Positions 58,201-64,000 of a DNA stretch of 64,000 nt are shown here, piece after piece. Under the pieces are notes generated by a model. That model worked only from the letters and a program-made list of their open reading frames with translations, had not been told where the DNA came from and searched no databases. The stretch is from contig JACJYV010000005.1 in the NCBI GenBank assembly GCA_020635905.1, positions 434,001-498,000 on the forward strand. The letters run 5' to 3'. This DNA comes from Bacteroidia bacterium. GTDB lineage: Bacteria > Bacteroidota > Bacteroidia > J057 > JADKCL01. A program made the position numbers and the translations under genes. Within the stretch, counting starts at the first letter, position 1, and each line of letters opens with the position of its first letter.

Positions 58201-61005
58201 ATTATTAACCGCACCAGCGGTGGTGGATCCGTTTCCGGAAGCATCCAGCTGAACGGTTACATCCTGGCAATTGGCCACAGGAGCCACATTATCCTGTACG
58301 GTAACGGTAGCGCTGCAGGTGGAGGAATTACCGTTAATATCAGTCACGGTCAGGGTTACGCCGTTGGGACCGACATTGGTACAGCCAAAATTGCTGTTGC
58401 TGAGGCTCAAAGAAGCAATTCCACAAGCGTCAGAGGATCCGTTATTTACCGCGCCGGCCGTGGTGGAACCACTTCCGCTGGCATCCAGTTGTACGGTAAC
58501 ATTCTGGCAAACTGCATTGGGAGCAACCAGGTCTTGTACCGTAACTGTTGCATTACAGGTGGAAGAATTTCCATTATTGTCGGTCACGGTCAGGGTTACT
58601 GAATTCGGACCGACATTGGTACAGCCAAAGGTGCTGTTACTGAGGCTCAGAGAAGCAATTCCACAAGCGTCAGAAGATCCGTTATTCACGGCTCCGGCAG
58701 TGGTTGAGCCGCTTCCGCTGGCATTCAATTGAACGGTTACGTTCTGGCAGGTGGCTACGGGAGCCACATTGTCAACCACGGTCACGTTGGCGGTACAGAC
58801 GGCGGAATTTCCGCTGGCGTCTGTAACTGTCAGTTCAACCTGATTCGAGCCTACGTTACTGCAACCAAAAGTGGTTACGTCCAGGGTTTTGGAAACGATG
58901 GCACAGTTGTCGGTAGATCCATCATTTACGGCATTGGCAGTGGTGGAACCTGCTCCTGCGGAGTTGAGTGATACAGTCACATCCTGGCAATGAGCCACAG
59001 GAGCCACGTTATCAACTACGGTTACCGTGGCAGAGCAGGTGCTGCTGTTGCCGGACCCGTCAGTAACGGTCAGGGTTACGGGGTTAGACCCTACATTGGA
59101 GCAACCGAAGGTTGAGGGAGTAACAGAAGTGCTGGCCACAGAGCAATTGTCAGAAGAACCGTTGTTCACTGTACTGCCTGAAATGCTGGCAGTGCCGGAG
59201 CCATTCAGCTGTACTGTTACGTTTTTACAAAGTGCAGTGGGAGCAATTTGATCCCTTACATTTACAGTGGCGTTACAGGTTTTGGAATTGCCATGCACGT
59301 CCGTCACTGTCAGAGTCACGGTGTTATCGCCAAGGTTGCTGCAGCCGAAGGTAAGCGGGCTGGCGGTCAATGAGGCAATTCCGCAGTTGTCAGTGGAATT
59401 ATTATTGATGGCATTGGCAGTGGTAGAGCCTGTGCCGTTGGTGCCCAAAGTGAGAATCAGGTTCTTGCAAAGCGCAACCGGAGACTCGTTGTCATTTACC
59501 GTTACCGTAAAGGAGCAGGTCGCAGTATTTCCAGCTCCGTCAGTTACTTTCCAACTGTTGGTGGTGGTTCCCACCGGAAACTGTGATCCGCTAACCAGTC
59601 CACTCAGGTGAGTCAGGGTGTAGCCAGGGCAGTTGTCATTGCCGCTCACGTTGTAGGAAACGGGTGCGCTGCACAGTCCGGGAGCGTTATTGACGGTGAT
59701 GTTGGAAGGGCAGGAGATGGTTGGATTGGTATTGTCAACCACGGTTACCGTTGCAGTACAGGAAGCATTGGCTCCTGAAGGATCGGTTACAGTCATGGTG
59801 ACCGTTGTGGTTCCCAGTCCATAAGGGCCTGCCGGGGAGACAGTATAGGTAAGGGGATCGCCATTGGGATCACTGGATCCTGCGCCAATCACCTGGGCAG
59901 ATACGTTGGCCTGGCAGTTGGAGCCGGCGCTCAGCACCTGGTTGTTGCAGTGAGCAACCGGAGGAGCATTACAAGCGCTGTTTGATACAGGCACAGTGAA
60001 AGTGGCAGCGCCAGAGGAAACGCAGTTTGAGCCCTGAACCGTTACGGTATAGGTACCTGCGCTCAGACCGGAAATGCTGGAACCGGTTCCACCGTTGCTC
60101 CAGTTATAGGTGTAAGGACCGGTTCCGCCAGAAACAGATACGCTGATCGCACCATTGCCTGCACCGGGGCAGTATTCGGGAGTAACGTTACCCGCAATCT
60201 GGAGAGCCTGGGTGGTACACCCGGTTCCGCCTGCTTCCAGAAACACACCTGAGTCAAGTGCCTGGTCACCTGCGTCAGCAATAGCCAGCTTGAGGTGGTA
60301 GCTGAGACAAGGGGTAACGTTGGCGGTGGCGGTCAGTTTGATGGTCGAACCATCGTACTGCATGGTGGGAGAACCTGCAGGGTTATCTACGTAAAACTGG
60401 GGATAGGAAACACATCCGTTGGTTCCATTGATAACGTTGTTGATGGATACAGGAGTGGTGGTGCCGGGCACGAGGGCAATATTGACTTTACCTGCATAGC
60501 CTGGACCGCTGATGAAAAAGGCGAATACGTCATTGAAGCCGGAACATCCGTATTCCAGGTATTCCTCAGAGGCAAAGATGTAATTCACAGTAATGGTGGA
60601 GCAGAAGGGAACAATGTCAAATTCCAGCACACATTTGTCGAAAGTGCCTTGAGGAATAAGGGCGTTCAGATCTGCATCACCTCCATTTCCTGTTGATCCC
60701 GTGTAACCGGGAACTGTATTGGGTCCAACCGCTCCCGCAACGTCTCCCGAGGTAAGCAATACCCCGGAGGAAATGCCGAAAGTTGATCCATTTGCGCTGA
60801 AAGTGCCTGAGCCGGGCCCGTACTGGGTAGAGCCACAATTCAGGGTGGCGTTGGAAATGGTCACCCCGTTTCCAAGCAGGAGGCTGGCAAGCTGAGCTGC
60901 ATTTGTATTGCCCTGGGTGCTGATGCTCTGCGCATTGACCCATCCGCAACAAAACAAAGCAACCAGAACCAGCCCGGATGTTATTTTTTGTCTAAAATTT
61001 CTCAT
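52231..61005 (-). CDS. Giant HYR-like/lamin-tail repeat surface adhesin with T9SS domain
   Basis: 2,924 residues. Order: signal peptide (1-25, ending WVNAQ); choice-of-anchor L domain (about 27-265; FASEEYLEYGCSGFNDVFAF); a SprB-type repeat (272-340); two PKD/HYR domains (355-510); thirteen HYR-like units of about 80 residues (508-2262), each with CQ(N/D)VTVQL, DACGIASLS, F-x-C-S-N-V and VTLTVTDNNGN; two SprB-type repeats (2262-2420); a Cys-rich part with three His/Gly/Ser/Asn-rich linkers (2420-2810); and a type A T9SS domain (from FEAFPNPF to THKLILV). Units 7, 9, 11 and 12 each contain a lamin-tail domain. It is probably a Ca-independent or metal-linked adhesin filament. It follows the small secreted protein by 24 bp. 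The adhesion role is inferred. Confidence 0.9.
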   Translation of the reverse strand: MRNFRQKITSGLVLVALFCCGWVNAQSISTQGNTNAAQLASLLLGNGVTISNATLNCGSTQYGPGSGTFSANGSTFGISSGVLLTSGDVAGAVGPNTVPGYTGSTGNGGDADLNALIPQGTFDKCVLEFDIVPFCSTITVNYIFASEEYLEYGCSGFNDVFAFFISGPGYAGKVNIALVPGTTTPVSINNVINGTNGCVSYPQFYVDNPAGSPTMQYDGSTIKLTATANVTPCLSYHLKLAIADAGDQALDSGVFLEAGGTGCTTQALQIAGNVTPEYCPGAGNGAISVSVSGGTGPYTYNWSNGGTGSSISGLSAGTYTVTVQGSNCVSSGAATFTVPVSNSACNAPPVAHCNNQVLSAGSNCQANVSAQVIGAGSSDPNGDPLTYTVSPAGPYGLGTTTVTMTVTDPSGANASCTATVTVVDNTNPTISCPSNITVNNAPGLCSAPVSYNVSGNDNCPGYTLTHLSGLVSGSQFPVGTTTNSWKVTDGAGNTATCSFTVTVNDNESPVALCKNLILTLGTNGTGSTTANAINNNSTDNCGIASLTASPLTFGCSNLGDNTVTLTVTDVHGNSKTCNATVNVRDQIAPTALCKNVTVQLNGSGTASISGSTVNNGSSDNCSVASTSVTPSTFGCSNVGSNPVTLTVTDGSGNSSTCSATVTVVDNVAPVAHCQDVTVSLNSAGAGSTTANAVNDGSTDNCAIVSKTLDVTTFGCSNVGSNQVELTVTDASGNSAVCTANVTVVDNVAPVATCQNVTVQLNASGSGSTTAGAVNNGSSDACGIASLSLSNSTFGCTNVGPNSVTLTVTDNNGNSSTCNATVTVQDLVAPNAVCQNVTVQLDASGSGSTTAGAVNNGSSDACGIASLSLSNSNFGCTNVGPNGVTLTVTDINGNSSTCSATVTVQDNVAPVANCQDVTVQLDASGNGSTTAGAVNNGSNDACGISSISLSNTTFNCGHIGSNSVILTVTDNNGNVSTCTASVTVEDHVAPIANCQDVTLQLDASGNASITANDVNGGSSDACGIASLAIDNGSFDCSDVVAGSGPQLDLYISEYIEGSSNNKCIEIYNGTGASVSLSGYTLKVYSNANTTASPIALSGTVANGDVFVICNPSAGAPFLAQADQTSGSINYNGNDAVVLEKNGTPIDIFGKIGQNPSTWSQGGNNTTDHTLVRNASIYAGNTDNATDFPALATEWTQFANNTATQLGSHTQNPVSMGGGGPVVTLTVTDNNGNVSTCTANVTVLDNVAPNALCQDVTVQLDGSGNGSTSATAIDAGSSDACGIASLSLNNSAFTCSNVGSNSVTLTVTDVNGNSSTCSANVTVQDNVAPNAICQDVTVQLDASGNGSTTAQAVNNGSNDACGIASLSISNSSFNCSNVSAQPTANGLIISEYVEGSGLTKYVEIFNGTGAPVNLANYSIRLYSNGSATVTTNSSLAAAGTLANGQVAVFANSGATAYTGTSFPLGAVNWNGDDAFDLFDNVNNVQVDIFGEIGVDPGSQWGTGSLVTADATLRRKSTVLSGNTLNGAGFPTLATEWDAFSTNDVSGLGSHNLAGGASNSTVLTVTDNNGNVSSCTANVTVEDNVAPSAVCQNITIQLDNEGNASISGAQIDGGSSDACGIASLDASPSTFTCNNAGGNTVTLTVSDANGNSSTCTATVTVEDGVAPIASCQNITVQLGLNGMTSIQPGDINSGSTDNCGITNQSLDVSVFDCSDVGGPVATSGLIISEYVEGSGFTKYVEIYNGTGGPVNMANYQLRLYSNGSTNPNPVSSLAAAGTLADGAVAIFRNSQATGYYGTSYAITAANWNGDDAFDIFNTVTNQQEDIFGEIGVDPGTAWTSGSLSTANRTLRRNGTVTSGVTGSNPGFATLGTEWTGFGQDDVSGLGNHGYNPAGSQNPVVLTVSDAAGNSSSCTAQVTVEDNVPPVATCQNTTVQLDASGNGSLTAQDIDGGSYDACGIASLSANPTTFNCSNVGGVVPMTGLIISEYVEGTSVVKYIEIYNGTGAAVNLANYQLRLYSNGASTPSFNPGLGSAGILNDGAVAVLANPFANFYPGPTTSVISVNHNGNDAIALFNTQTNQNEDIFGVIGQDPGTAWTAPGGFTTVDVTLRRKSTVGGGVTTNPATFATLGTEWDMYPTNTISGLGSHVYAPTSGTPNLVTLTVTDNNGNSSTCTANVTVEDNVAPVALCQSITINTDPSGPVTITEQDIDNGSNDACGIQSLSLDITSFDCSDKGPNTVVLTVTDVNGNVSTCSAVVTVTNDPLTCATTSPTYACGYNVSCAGFSDGQATVSVDGGCLPYSYLWSDGQTSATAINLQAGTYTVVTTDAVGDQVSCTITLTEPAPLQTSIDVTDVTCYGFNDGSLDLTVTGGASCDPYSYNWSGTTYDNQAYSSSVEDPANLYAGSYSVTVTDANGCTATDAATVNQFDLVTATIDCCADTFKCVCDVVEIPVYFTGDGPWTVIISDGSANDTVTTMDNPYMIQAANSTTTTYTLVYVESVTTGCDGPVCGNATVGVNNCPAPPVASSGHGSSSGHGSGHGSNDGGGSGHGYGNCGNSNHNHGNHHTGGNCGNNNCGNSHHNNGDHGHHGNCGHNNGHGSQDGPACYTEACSDLCVNTYINQQDMDVNGCVNYTLTIACDTLCYPNSGSGHGSGHGSGHGSNRAWIGWGSGDNDGGGSNNNHGSSGHGSGSSSEDVVPSFIDISIPCGTVSNVVVPDGVTWELITNGDLTGITGIRIIGWPECGKPKASKDKGCHKGSGHNDGGGSNHGSNHHSGSSNDEPVPFVVSYTVCPNANSCGASMCAPLVAYHTEEGCVQYEDAAYDLNTSAKNTRKPASQPQAADSKFEAFPNPFNTTTTIRFTMGSDAFVTLKVYAVNGVEVATLFSEEVSAGQLNSVEFAPTEVSEGIYFAKLVSSTGEVKTHKLILVK
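52680..52758 (-). repeat. His/Gly/Ser-rich linker 3 in the adhesin
   Basis: The coding stretch gives KGSGHNDGGGSNHGSNHH-type text. It is the shortest of three GHGS-like low-complexity linkers and is separated from linker 2 by a folded block with the IIGWPECGKP motif. Confidence 0.75.
52936..53085 (-). repeat. His/Gly/Ser-rich linker 2 in the adhesin
   Basis: Codes for GSGHGSGHGSGHGSN, then a WIGWGSGDND island, then GSSGHGSGSSSED. The tetrapeptide GHGS repeats in tandem. Confidence 0.8.
53210..53445 (-). repeat. His/Asn/Gly/Cys-rich linker 1 in the adhesin
   Basis: Codes for GHGSSSGHGSGHGSNDGGG, then NCGNSNHNHGNHH, NCGNNNCGNSHHNN and GHHGNCGHNNGHGS. It contains five Cys and about twenty His in some 78 residues, so it may bind metal ions. 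Confidence 0.8.
54544..55090 (-). other. Lamin-tail domain 4 inside HYR-like unit 12
   Basis: Codes for LIISEYVEGTSVVKYIEIYN, then NLANYQLRLYSNG and FGVIGQDPGTAW, which is the LTD pattern. It sits between FNCSNV and VTLTVTDNNG of the host unit. Confidence 0.8.
55320..55862 (-). other. Lamin-tail domain 3 inside HYR-like unit 11
   Basis: Codes for LIISEYVEGSGFTKYVEIYN, NMANYQLRLYSNG and FGEIGVDPGTAW. The host unit is split between FDCSDV and VVLTVSDAAGN. Confidence 0.8.
56347..56878 (-). other. Lamin-tail domain 2 inside HYR-like unit 9
   Basis: Codes for LIISEYVEGSGLTKYVEIFN, NLANYSIRLYSNG and FGEIGVDPGSQW. The host unit is split between FNCSNV and TVLTVTDNNGN. Confidence 0.8.
57361..57880 (-). 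other. Lamin-tail domain 1 inside HYR-like unit 7
   Basis: Codes for LYISEYIEGSSNNKCIEIYN, SLSGYTLKVYSNA and FGKIGQNPSTW. The host unit is split between FDCSDV and VTLTVTDNNGN. It is the most diverged of the four. Confidence 0.8.
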
Positions 61006-61029
61006 GATAATAGCTCTTGAGTCAAATAA

Positions 61030-61482
61030 TTAATGGCTACTAACTTTCAGGGCCTGGGCCTTTTGCAGAAAGTGATCGTTCCAGTTTTGGACAGTCCAGC
61101 CCTGGGTGGAACCGCTCTGTGCCAAGTGGATGTTGAGGGTATTTTTATCCGCAACCGAAAACTGAACCGTTACAGTGGAATAGTTGTTAAAGAAACTCTC
61201 CGCCGCGGCCTGGGTTGCAAATCCCAAATGAGACATGTCGGCCTTGTAATCGGCCTGGACAGGGTTCAAGGGGTCGAGGTAAATCTGCTTTTCCGGTGTA
61301 ATTCGGGCAAACCCGGGAGCAGTGGTACTTCCCTTTGCAACTGTAGGGGTGGTCAGGGCGGGTGGGTTGGACTTCACCTGTGAATACAGGGAAGGCAAGG
61401 CAAAAAAACCAGCAATCAGGAATGCAAAAAACATCCTGAAAGGGATTTTTGGCCTGGGTTGGTTAAAATTTTTAATTTTCAT
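61030..61482 (-). CDS. Small secreted protein upstream of the giant adhesin
   Basis: A 150-residue protein. The start MKIKNFNQP (base 61482) gives a signal anchor/peptide (RMFFAFLIAGFFALPSLYSQ). The mature part is a single domain: TPEKQIYLDPLNPVQADYKADM, ATQAAAESFFNNYSTVTVQF, LNIHLAQSGSTQGWTVQNWN. No family is recognised. The gene lies 24 bp upstream of the adhesin in the same direction, so it is probably co-expressed and may help its export or attachment. An ATG 24 codons earlier is in frame but less likely. Confidence 0.6.
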   Translation of the reverse strand: MKIKNFNQPRPKIPFRMFFAFLIAGFFALPSLYSQVKSNPPALTTPTVAKGSTTAPGFARITPEKQIYLDPLNPVQADYKADMSHLGFATQAAAESFFNNYSTVTVQFSVADKNTLNIHLAQSGSTQGWTVQNWNDHFLQKAQALKVSSH

Positions 61483-61667
61483 AGTCCTATGAATTTTGAT
61501 AAAATTTCGGGAAAGATTTCCCTGGGTCAGGCAAAAAAAGAGTTGATTATGCAAGTTGGAACCTGAGGTTAATTGGCTTACAATTTAGCCAAAATTCTTA
61601 CATGTTCCAAGGCCATTCTTAATCAGCTTTTCAAGCTTTTCTTAAGGAATTGTTAATAAAAAAGGAA

Positions 61668-61704
61668 GCCCCCTGATCCGGAATTTTTTTCCGGAAAAGG
61701 GGGC
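61668..61704 (-). terminator. Nested terminator hairpin
   Basis: GCCCCC pairs with GGGGGC, and within it CCGGAA with TTCCGG around a T-run. It lies 24 bp past the stop of the transglycosylase gene. Confidence 0.7.
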
Positions 61705-61728
61705 GCAATAACCAGATGATTGAGGAAA

Positions 61729-63591
61729 TTAGCTGCCGCTCATGGCCTCCTTTCCCATTCCTTCTGTTGGTGAATTAAGAAGGAAAAAGGGGCGGGGGGC
61801 GGCCATGTTTTCAAGTTCAGAATCGCTAATCAAATCCAATTGATGCATTTGAAAGGCCATTCCCGCAAAATAAGCATCTGCAAAGTCCGTGAGTTCGCCG
61901 CTCTCTTCGAAAAAGGAAGAAGCCATTTGAGGATTGGGAATGATCCCGGTCAGAAACAACATTTCATTCCAATTTAATTGCCGGGGTTCCTTTCCAAAAT
62001 AGGTCTGGCTGGCAGCTCTGATTCCGTAAACTCCACTGCCCCATTCAATTACATTTATGTATATTTCCAACATTCGTTTTTTGCCAGGTATGTCAGACTT
62101 TTCGATCAATCCGGTAAGGACAATTTCCTCCAATTTTCTCTCCAAAGTCTTGTCTTTGACCAGAAAAACATTCCTGACCAACTGCATGGGAAGGGTACTG
62201 GCGCCCCGGCTGAATTTTCCCGTTTTGAGGTTATCCTGCATCGCCAGGGCAAAGCCCTGAGGATCAAATCCCTGGTGGGAAAAGTAATTGGCGTCCTCAG
62301 ACAAAATAAGTGCAGCCAGAAATTTTTGGGGAATCTCATTCAGGGGCGTAAATCCAGGCGCATCCGCCGCAATCCGGACGGCACGGTCTTCTTTCCAGGG
62401 CAGGTGGGTAAAATTTCCTTTCAGAAGGTTTGGGTCGGCGGGTCCCCAGGTTTTAACCGTCAGGGCGCTGTCCAGCTGGGTCGCATTCAGGGCAAATTTG
62501 CCCTGATCATTCAACTCCAGAGTGAATTTTTCACCCCACTTTCCCTCCAGTTCCATTCCTTCCAACGCATAAAATCCACCCCGGGGCAGGGCGGCAAGGT
62601 ACAGATTGGCATCCTGCCTTGGGAATTCAAAATCGATCCGGGCTTCGCCTTCCTCTGCAAGCAAACTCAGCGACTGGGTACTCACCAACCCATTGACCTC
62701 CGTGGTGACCGAAACTGCCAGCGCTCCTGCCTCCGCCCTGGCCTGAAAATCGGCGGAGATTGCTGGAAATTTCCATCCTCTGGGTGAGATTTTGGGATGT
62801 TTCACCCACAAATCCGTCAGGGCCAGATTTCCGCTCAGGTGGCGGGTTTTATTGTCATTGGGAATTTGCTCAAAATCTATCCGACCCGTGCTGAGCCCGA
62901 TTTCAGCCCCTTCCCGCAACAAGGGAAGTCTGAATCCTTCCGGATTGGGAGTGGCCATTACCAGTCTTCCAGAGCCCTCCTCACCGTTCCATTCTCCCGA
63001 AATTTTCAACAAACTCAGGCTATCGCCCTCGCCATTTCGGTCCAGCAGCAATTCAGTTTCCAGCTGATGGTTGTCTAAAGTAACGTTCTGGGCCAGCAAA
63101 ATGGCCTTTCCATTGCCCGTTGGCCAGGTAACCTGATTCCGTCTCAGAGCCAGGTTTTCGGGGATCATGCTACTGAAACTGGTGACCGCTGGCTCGATTT
63201 TGCGCAGGATTTTCATGGGTTCTATGGCACTGCTGCCTGAGTCACCCTCATCCAGAGAAATGGCCAGGGCCAGGCTTGCGCCTTCCCAGGAAAGGCTGGT
63301 CAGGTGAGGATCGCCCCCCAGCAGGGAGGAAGTGGTGAGGGAAATTTCTGGAAATTCGGCCACAAACAACAGGGAGCCATCCGGCTTTTCCATTTCTATG
63401 CGGCTGAATCCCACCCGGTTCCAGCTTTTCCAGGCCGGATCATAAAACGAAATCTGGATCCCCGTACGATCCTGAAGTTTGTGCTCCGTTTTGGCCAGGG
63501 CCCAGTGGAGCATAGGAGTGCGAAAAAGAGGAACTGCTAAAATGATGGCGAGCAGGGGAAGCGTGGCGAAGAGAACTTTTTTCTTTTTCAT
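61729..63591 (-). CDS. GT51 peptidoglycan transglycosylase with AsmA-like N-terminal region
   Basis: A 620-residue protein. An N-terminal membrane helix (about 7-25) is followed by a roughly 380-residue beta-rich region with DUF/AsmA-like strand pairs (e.g. FSRIEMEKPDGSLLFVAEFPEISL; LSGNLALTDLWVKHP). The C-terminal 190 residues are a GT51 glycosyltransferase domain: ILSEDANYFSHQGFD (catalytic Glu near residue 432), GASTLPMQLVRN, RKLEEIVL and EIYINVIEWGSGVYGI. No transpeptidase domain is present. It should polymerise lipid II glycan in the periplasm. Start ATG 63591 was used because the upstream 45 codons lie in repetitive DNA. Confidence 0.85.
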   Translation of the reverse strand: MKKKKVLFATLPLLAIILAVPLFRTPMLHWALAKTEHKLQDRTGIQISFYDPAWKSWNRVGFSRIEMEKPDGSLLFVAEFPEISLTTSSLLGGDPHLTSLSWEGASLALAISLDEGDSGSSAIEPMKILRKIEPAVTSFSSMIPENLALRRNQVTWPTGNGKAILLAQNVTLDNHQLETELLLDRNGEGDSLSLLKISGEWNGEEGSGRLVMATPNPEGFRLPLLREGAEIGLSTGRIDFEQIPNDNKTRHLSGNLALTDLWVKHPKISPRGWKFPAISADFQARAEAGALAVSVTTEVNGLVSTQSLSLLAEEGEARIDFEFPRQDANLYLAALPRGGFYALEGMELEGKWGEKFTLELNDQGKFALNATQLDSALTVKTWGPADPNLLKGNFTHLPWKEDRAVRIAADAPGFTPLNEIPQKFLAALILSEDANYFSHQGFDPQGFALAMQDNLKTGKFSRGASTLPMQLVRNVFLVKDKTLERKLEEIVLTGLIEKSDIPGKKRMLEIYINVIEWGSGVYGIRAASQTYFGKEPRQLNWNEMLFLTGIIPNPQMASSFFEESGELTDFADAYFAGMAFQMHQLDLISDSELENMAAPRPFFLLNSPTEGMGKEAMSGS

Positions 63592-63794
63592 GGGGAAACG
63601 GTTTACGGTTTTCAGTTTACGGTTTTTGAGTTGGGTTGCTCGAAGCTCGTAGCTTGAAGCTTGCAGCTGGTGGCTTTTCAAGCCACCAGAAACAGCCCGA
63701 TCCGGCCCTTTCCCCGTTCTTTCCATTGCCCCGGCACTTAAAAGGGGTGGAAAGCTCAGGTTTGAGCACGGAACGAGCCGGGGTTATTTGGGGT
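63592..63794. repeat. Low-complexity word-repeat tract
   Basis: GTTTACGGTTTTCAGTTTACGG is followed by GAAGCTCGTAGCTTGAAGC, GCTTGCAGCTGGTGGC and TTTTCAAGCCACC. The AGCTTG/CAAGCT words also occur at 17751-17776, 15270-15300 and 48455. Confidence 0.55.
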
Positions 63795-63998
63795 TCAGAT
63801 CAGGTCTTCGAGGTATTTCTCGACCTCGTTTTCACTGATTTTGTTGACTTGCACACTGCTCACACTTTCATTTGCCGAGCGGATGCTGAGATTGGATTTG
63901 CCCACTTTATCGCCCTGGTAGGCATAAAGGGTAAAGGGAGTTTGAGGTTGAAAACTGAAGGAGTAACTTCCGTCAAAATCAGTTTGAGTCATGACGTG
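63795..63998 (-). CDS. Protein with carboxypeptidase-regulatory-like domain, C-terminal part (cut by window end)
   Basis: The frame stays open past base 63998, so the gene continues outside the window. The visible end reads TDFDGSYSFSFQPQTPFTLYAYQGDK, typical of the last strands of a carboxypeptidase D regulatory-like domain as found in TonB receptors and surface proteins, then an acidic tail ending EVEKYLEDLI. The rest of the protein and its role are unknown. Confidence 0.6.
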   Translation of the reverse strand, partial: HVMTQTDFDGSYSFSFQPQTPFTLYAYQGDKVGKSNLSIRSANESVSSVQVNKISENEVEKYLEDLI

Positions 63999-64000
63999 GA

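Larger units (their letters stand above)
54220..59480 (-). repeat. Thirteen HYR-like coding repeats, 240-bp period
   Basis: In units without an insert, the phrase for 'VT-CQ-DV' recurs at exact 240-bp steps (for example near 58021, 58261, 58501, 58741, 58981, 59221, 59461; and 57001, 57241). Sequence similarity between units 4, 5 and 6 is very high, which points to recent duplication or gene conversion. Confidence 0.85.

Noticed and set aside
54220..59480. CRISPR-like regular repeats
   Set aside because: The 240-bp period is in one long reading frame and the units are protein domains; there are no short repeats with unique spacers anywhere in the window.

Overview
The window is about 50% GC and looks like chromosome of a member of the Bacteroidota, most like the Saprospiria (Saprospira/Lewinella/Haliscomenobacter group). 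Evidence: many secreted proteins end in type IX secretion (T9SS) sorting domains of both type A and type B. A PorP/SprF-type protein, a giant HYR/lamin-tail repeat adhesin and an EF-G2-like paralogue are present. Lipoproteins carry a Bacteroidota-style lipobox, and Shine-Dalgarno signals are mostly absent. The assignment is inference from gene families; no rRNA or tRNA was seen.

Layout. 0-7 kb: GNAT fragment, secreted LRR protein, ceramidase-like membrane protein, lipoprotein, sulfatase, and an ECF sigma/anti-sigma pair. 7-12.8 kb: an accessory, repeat-rich island. It holds palindromic repeats, a decayed DUF1016 nuclease gene, two cargo genes that each lie between the same pair of end sequences, and one T9SS protein. 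12.8-27.4 kb: PKD/T9SS protein, penicillin acylase, CPBP protease, T9SS beta-propeller-like protein, YwqK/MORN protein, two lipoproteins, alpha/beta hydrolase, outer-membrane barrel, large membrane protein. 27.5-33.9 kb: AlbA_2/RecG-like protein, BlaI-M56 sensor pair with a strong operator dyad, an unknown gene overlapping a frameshifted PIN gene, B3/B4 protein, YegP. 34.1-39.3 kb: four-gene T9SS operon (three TIG-domain proteins plus PorP/SprF). 39.4-51.7 kb: sphingomyelinase-like phosphodiesterase, GNAT, MFS transporter, lipoprotein, paired small membrane proteins, LOG protein, DUF434 protein, TonB receptor, EF-G2-like factor. 52.2-61.5 kb: a 2,924-residue adhesin and a small secreted partner. 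61.7-64 kb: an AsmA-like/GT51 transglycosylase and the end of a carboxypeptidase-regulatory-like protein.

Themes. Much of the coding capacity serves the cell surface: T9SS cargo, a T9SS accessory barrel, the adhesin, TonB uptake and peptidoglycan synthesis. Regulation appears as sigma/anti-sigma and BlaI/M56 pairs. Intergenic DNA is crowded with several unrelated families of short dispersed repeats, some with strong hairpin potential.

Most interesting signals: (1) two cassette-like units sharing both ends but carrying different cargo (8.0-10.4 kb); (2) four lamin-tail domains inserted at the same point inside HYR-like repeat units of the giant protein; (3) a G/C-rich element in two copies with conserved blocks and changing hairpins (12.2 and 51.8 kb); (4) a PIN-domain gene broken by one extra T in an 8-T run; (5) a sigma54-like promoter followed about 50 nt later by a UUCG terminator with no ORF between; (6) an EF-G paralogue whose catalytic switch II histidine is replaced by Asn.
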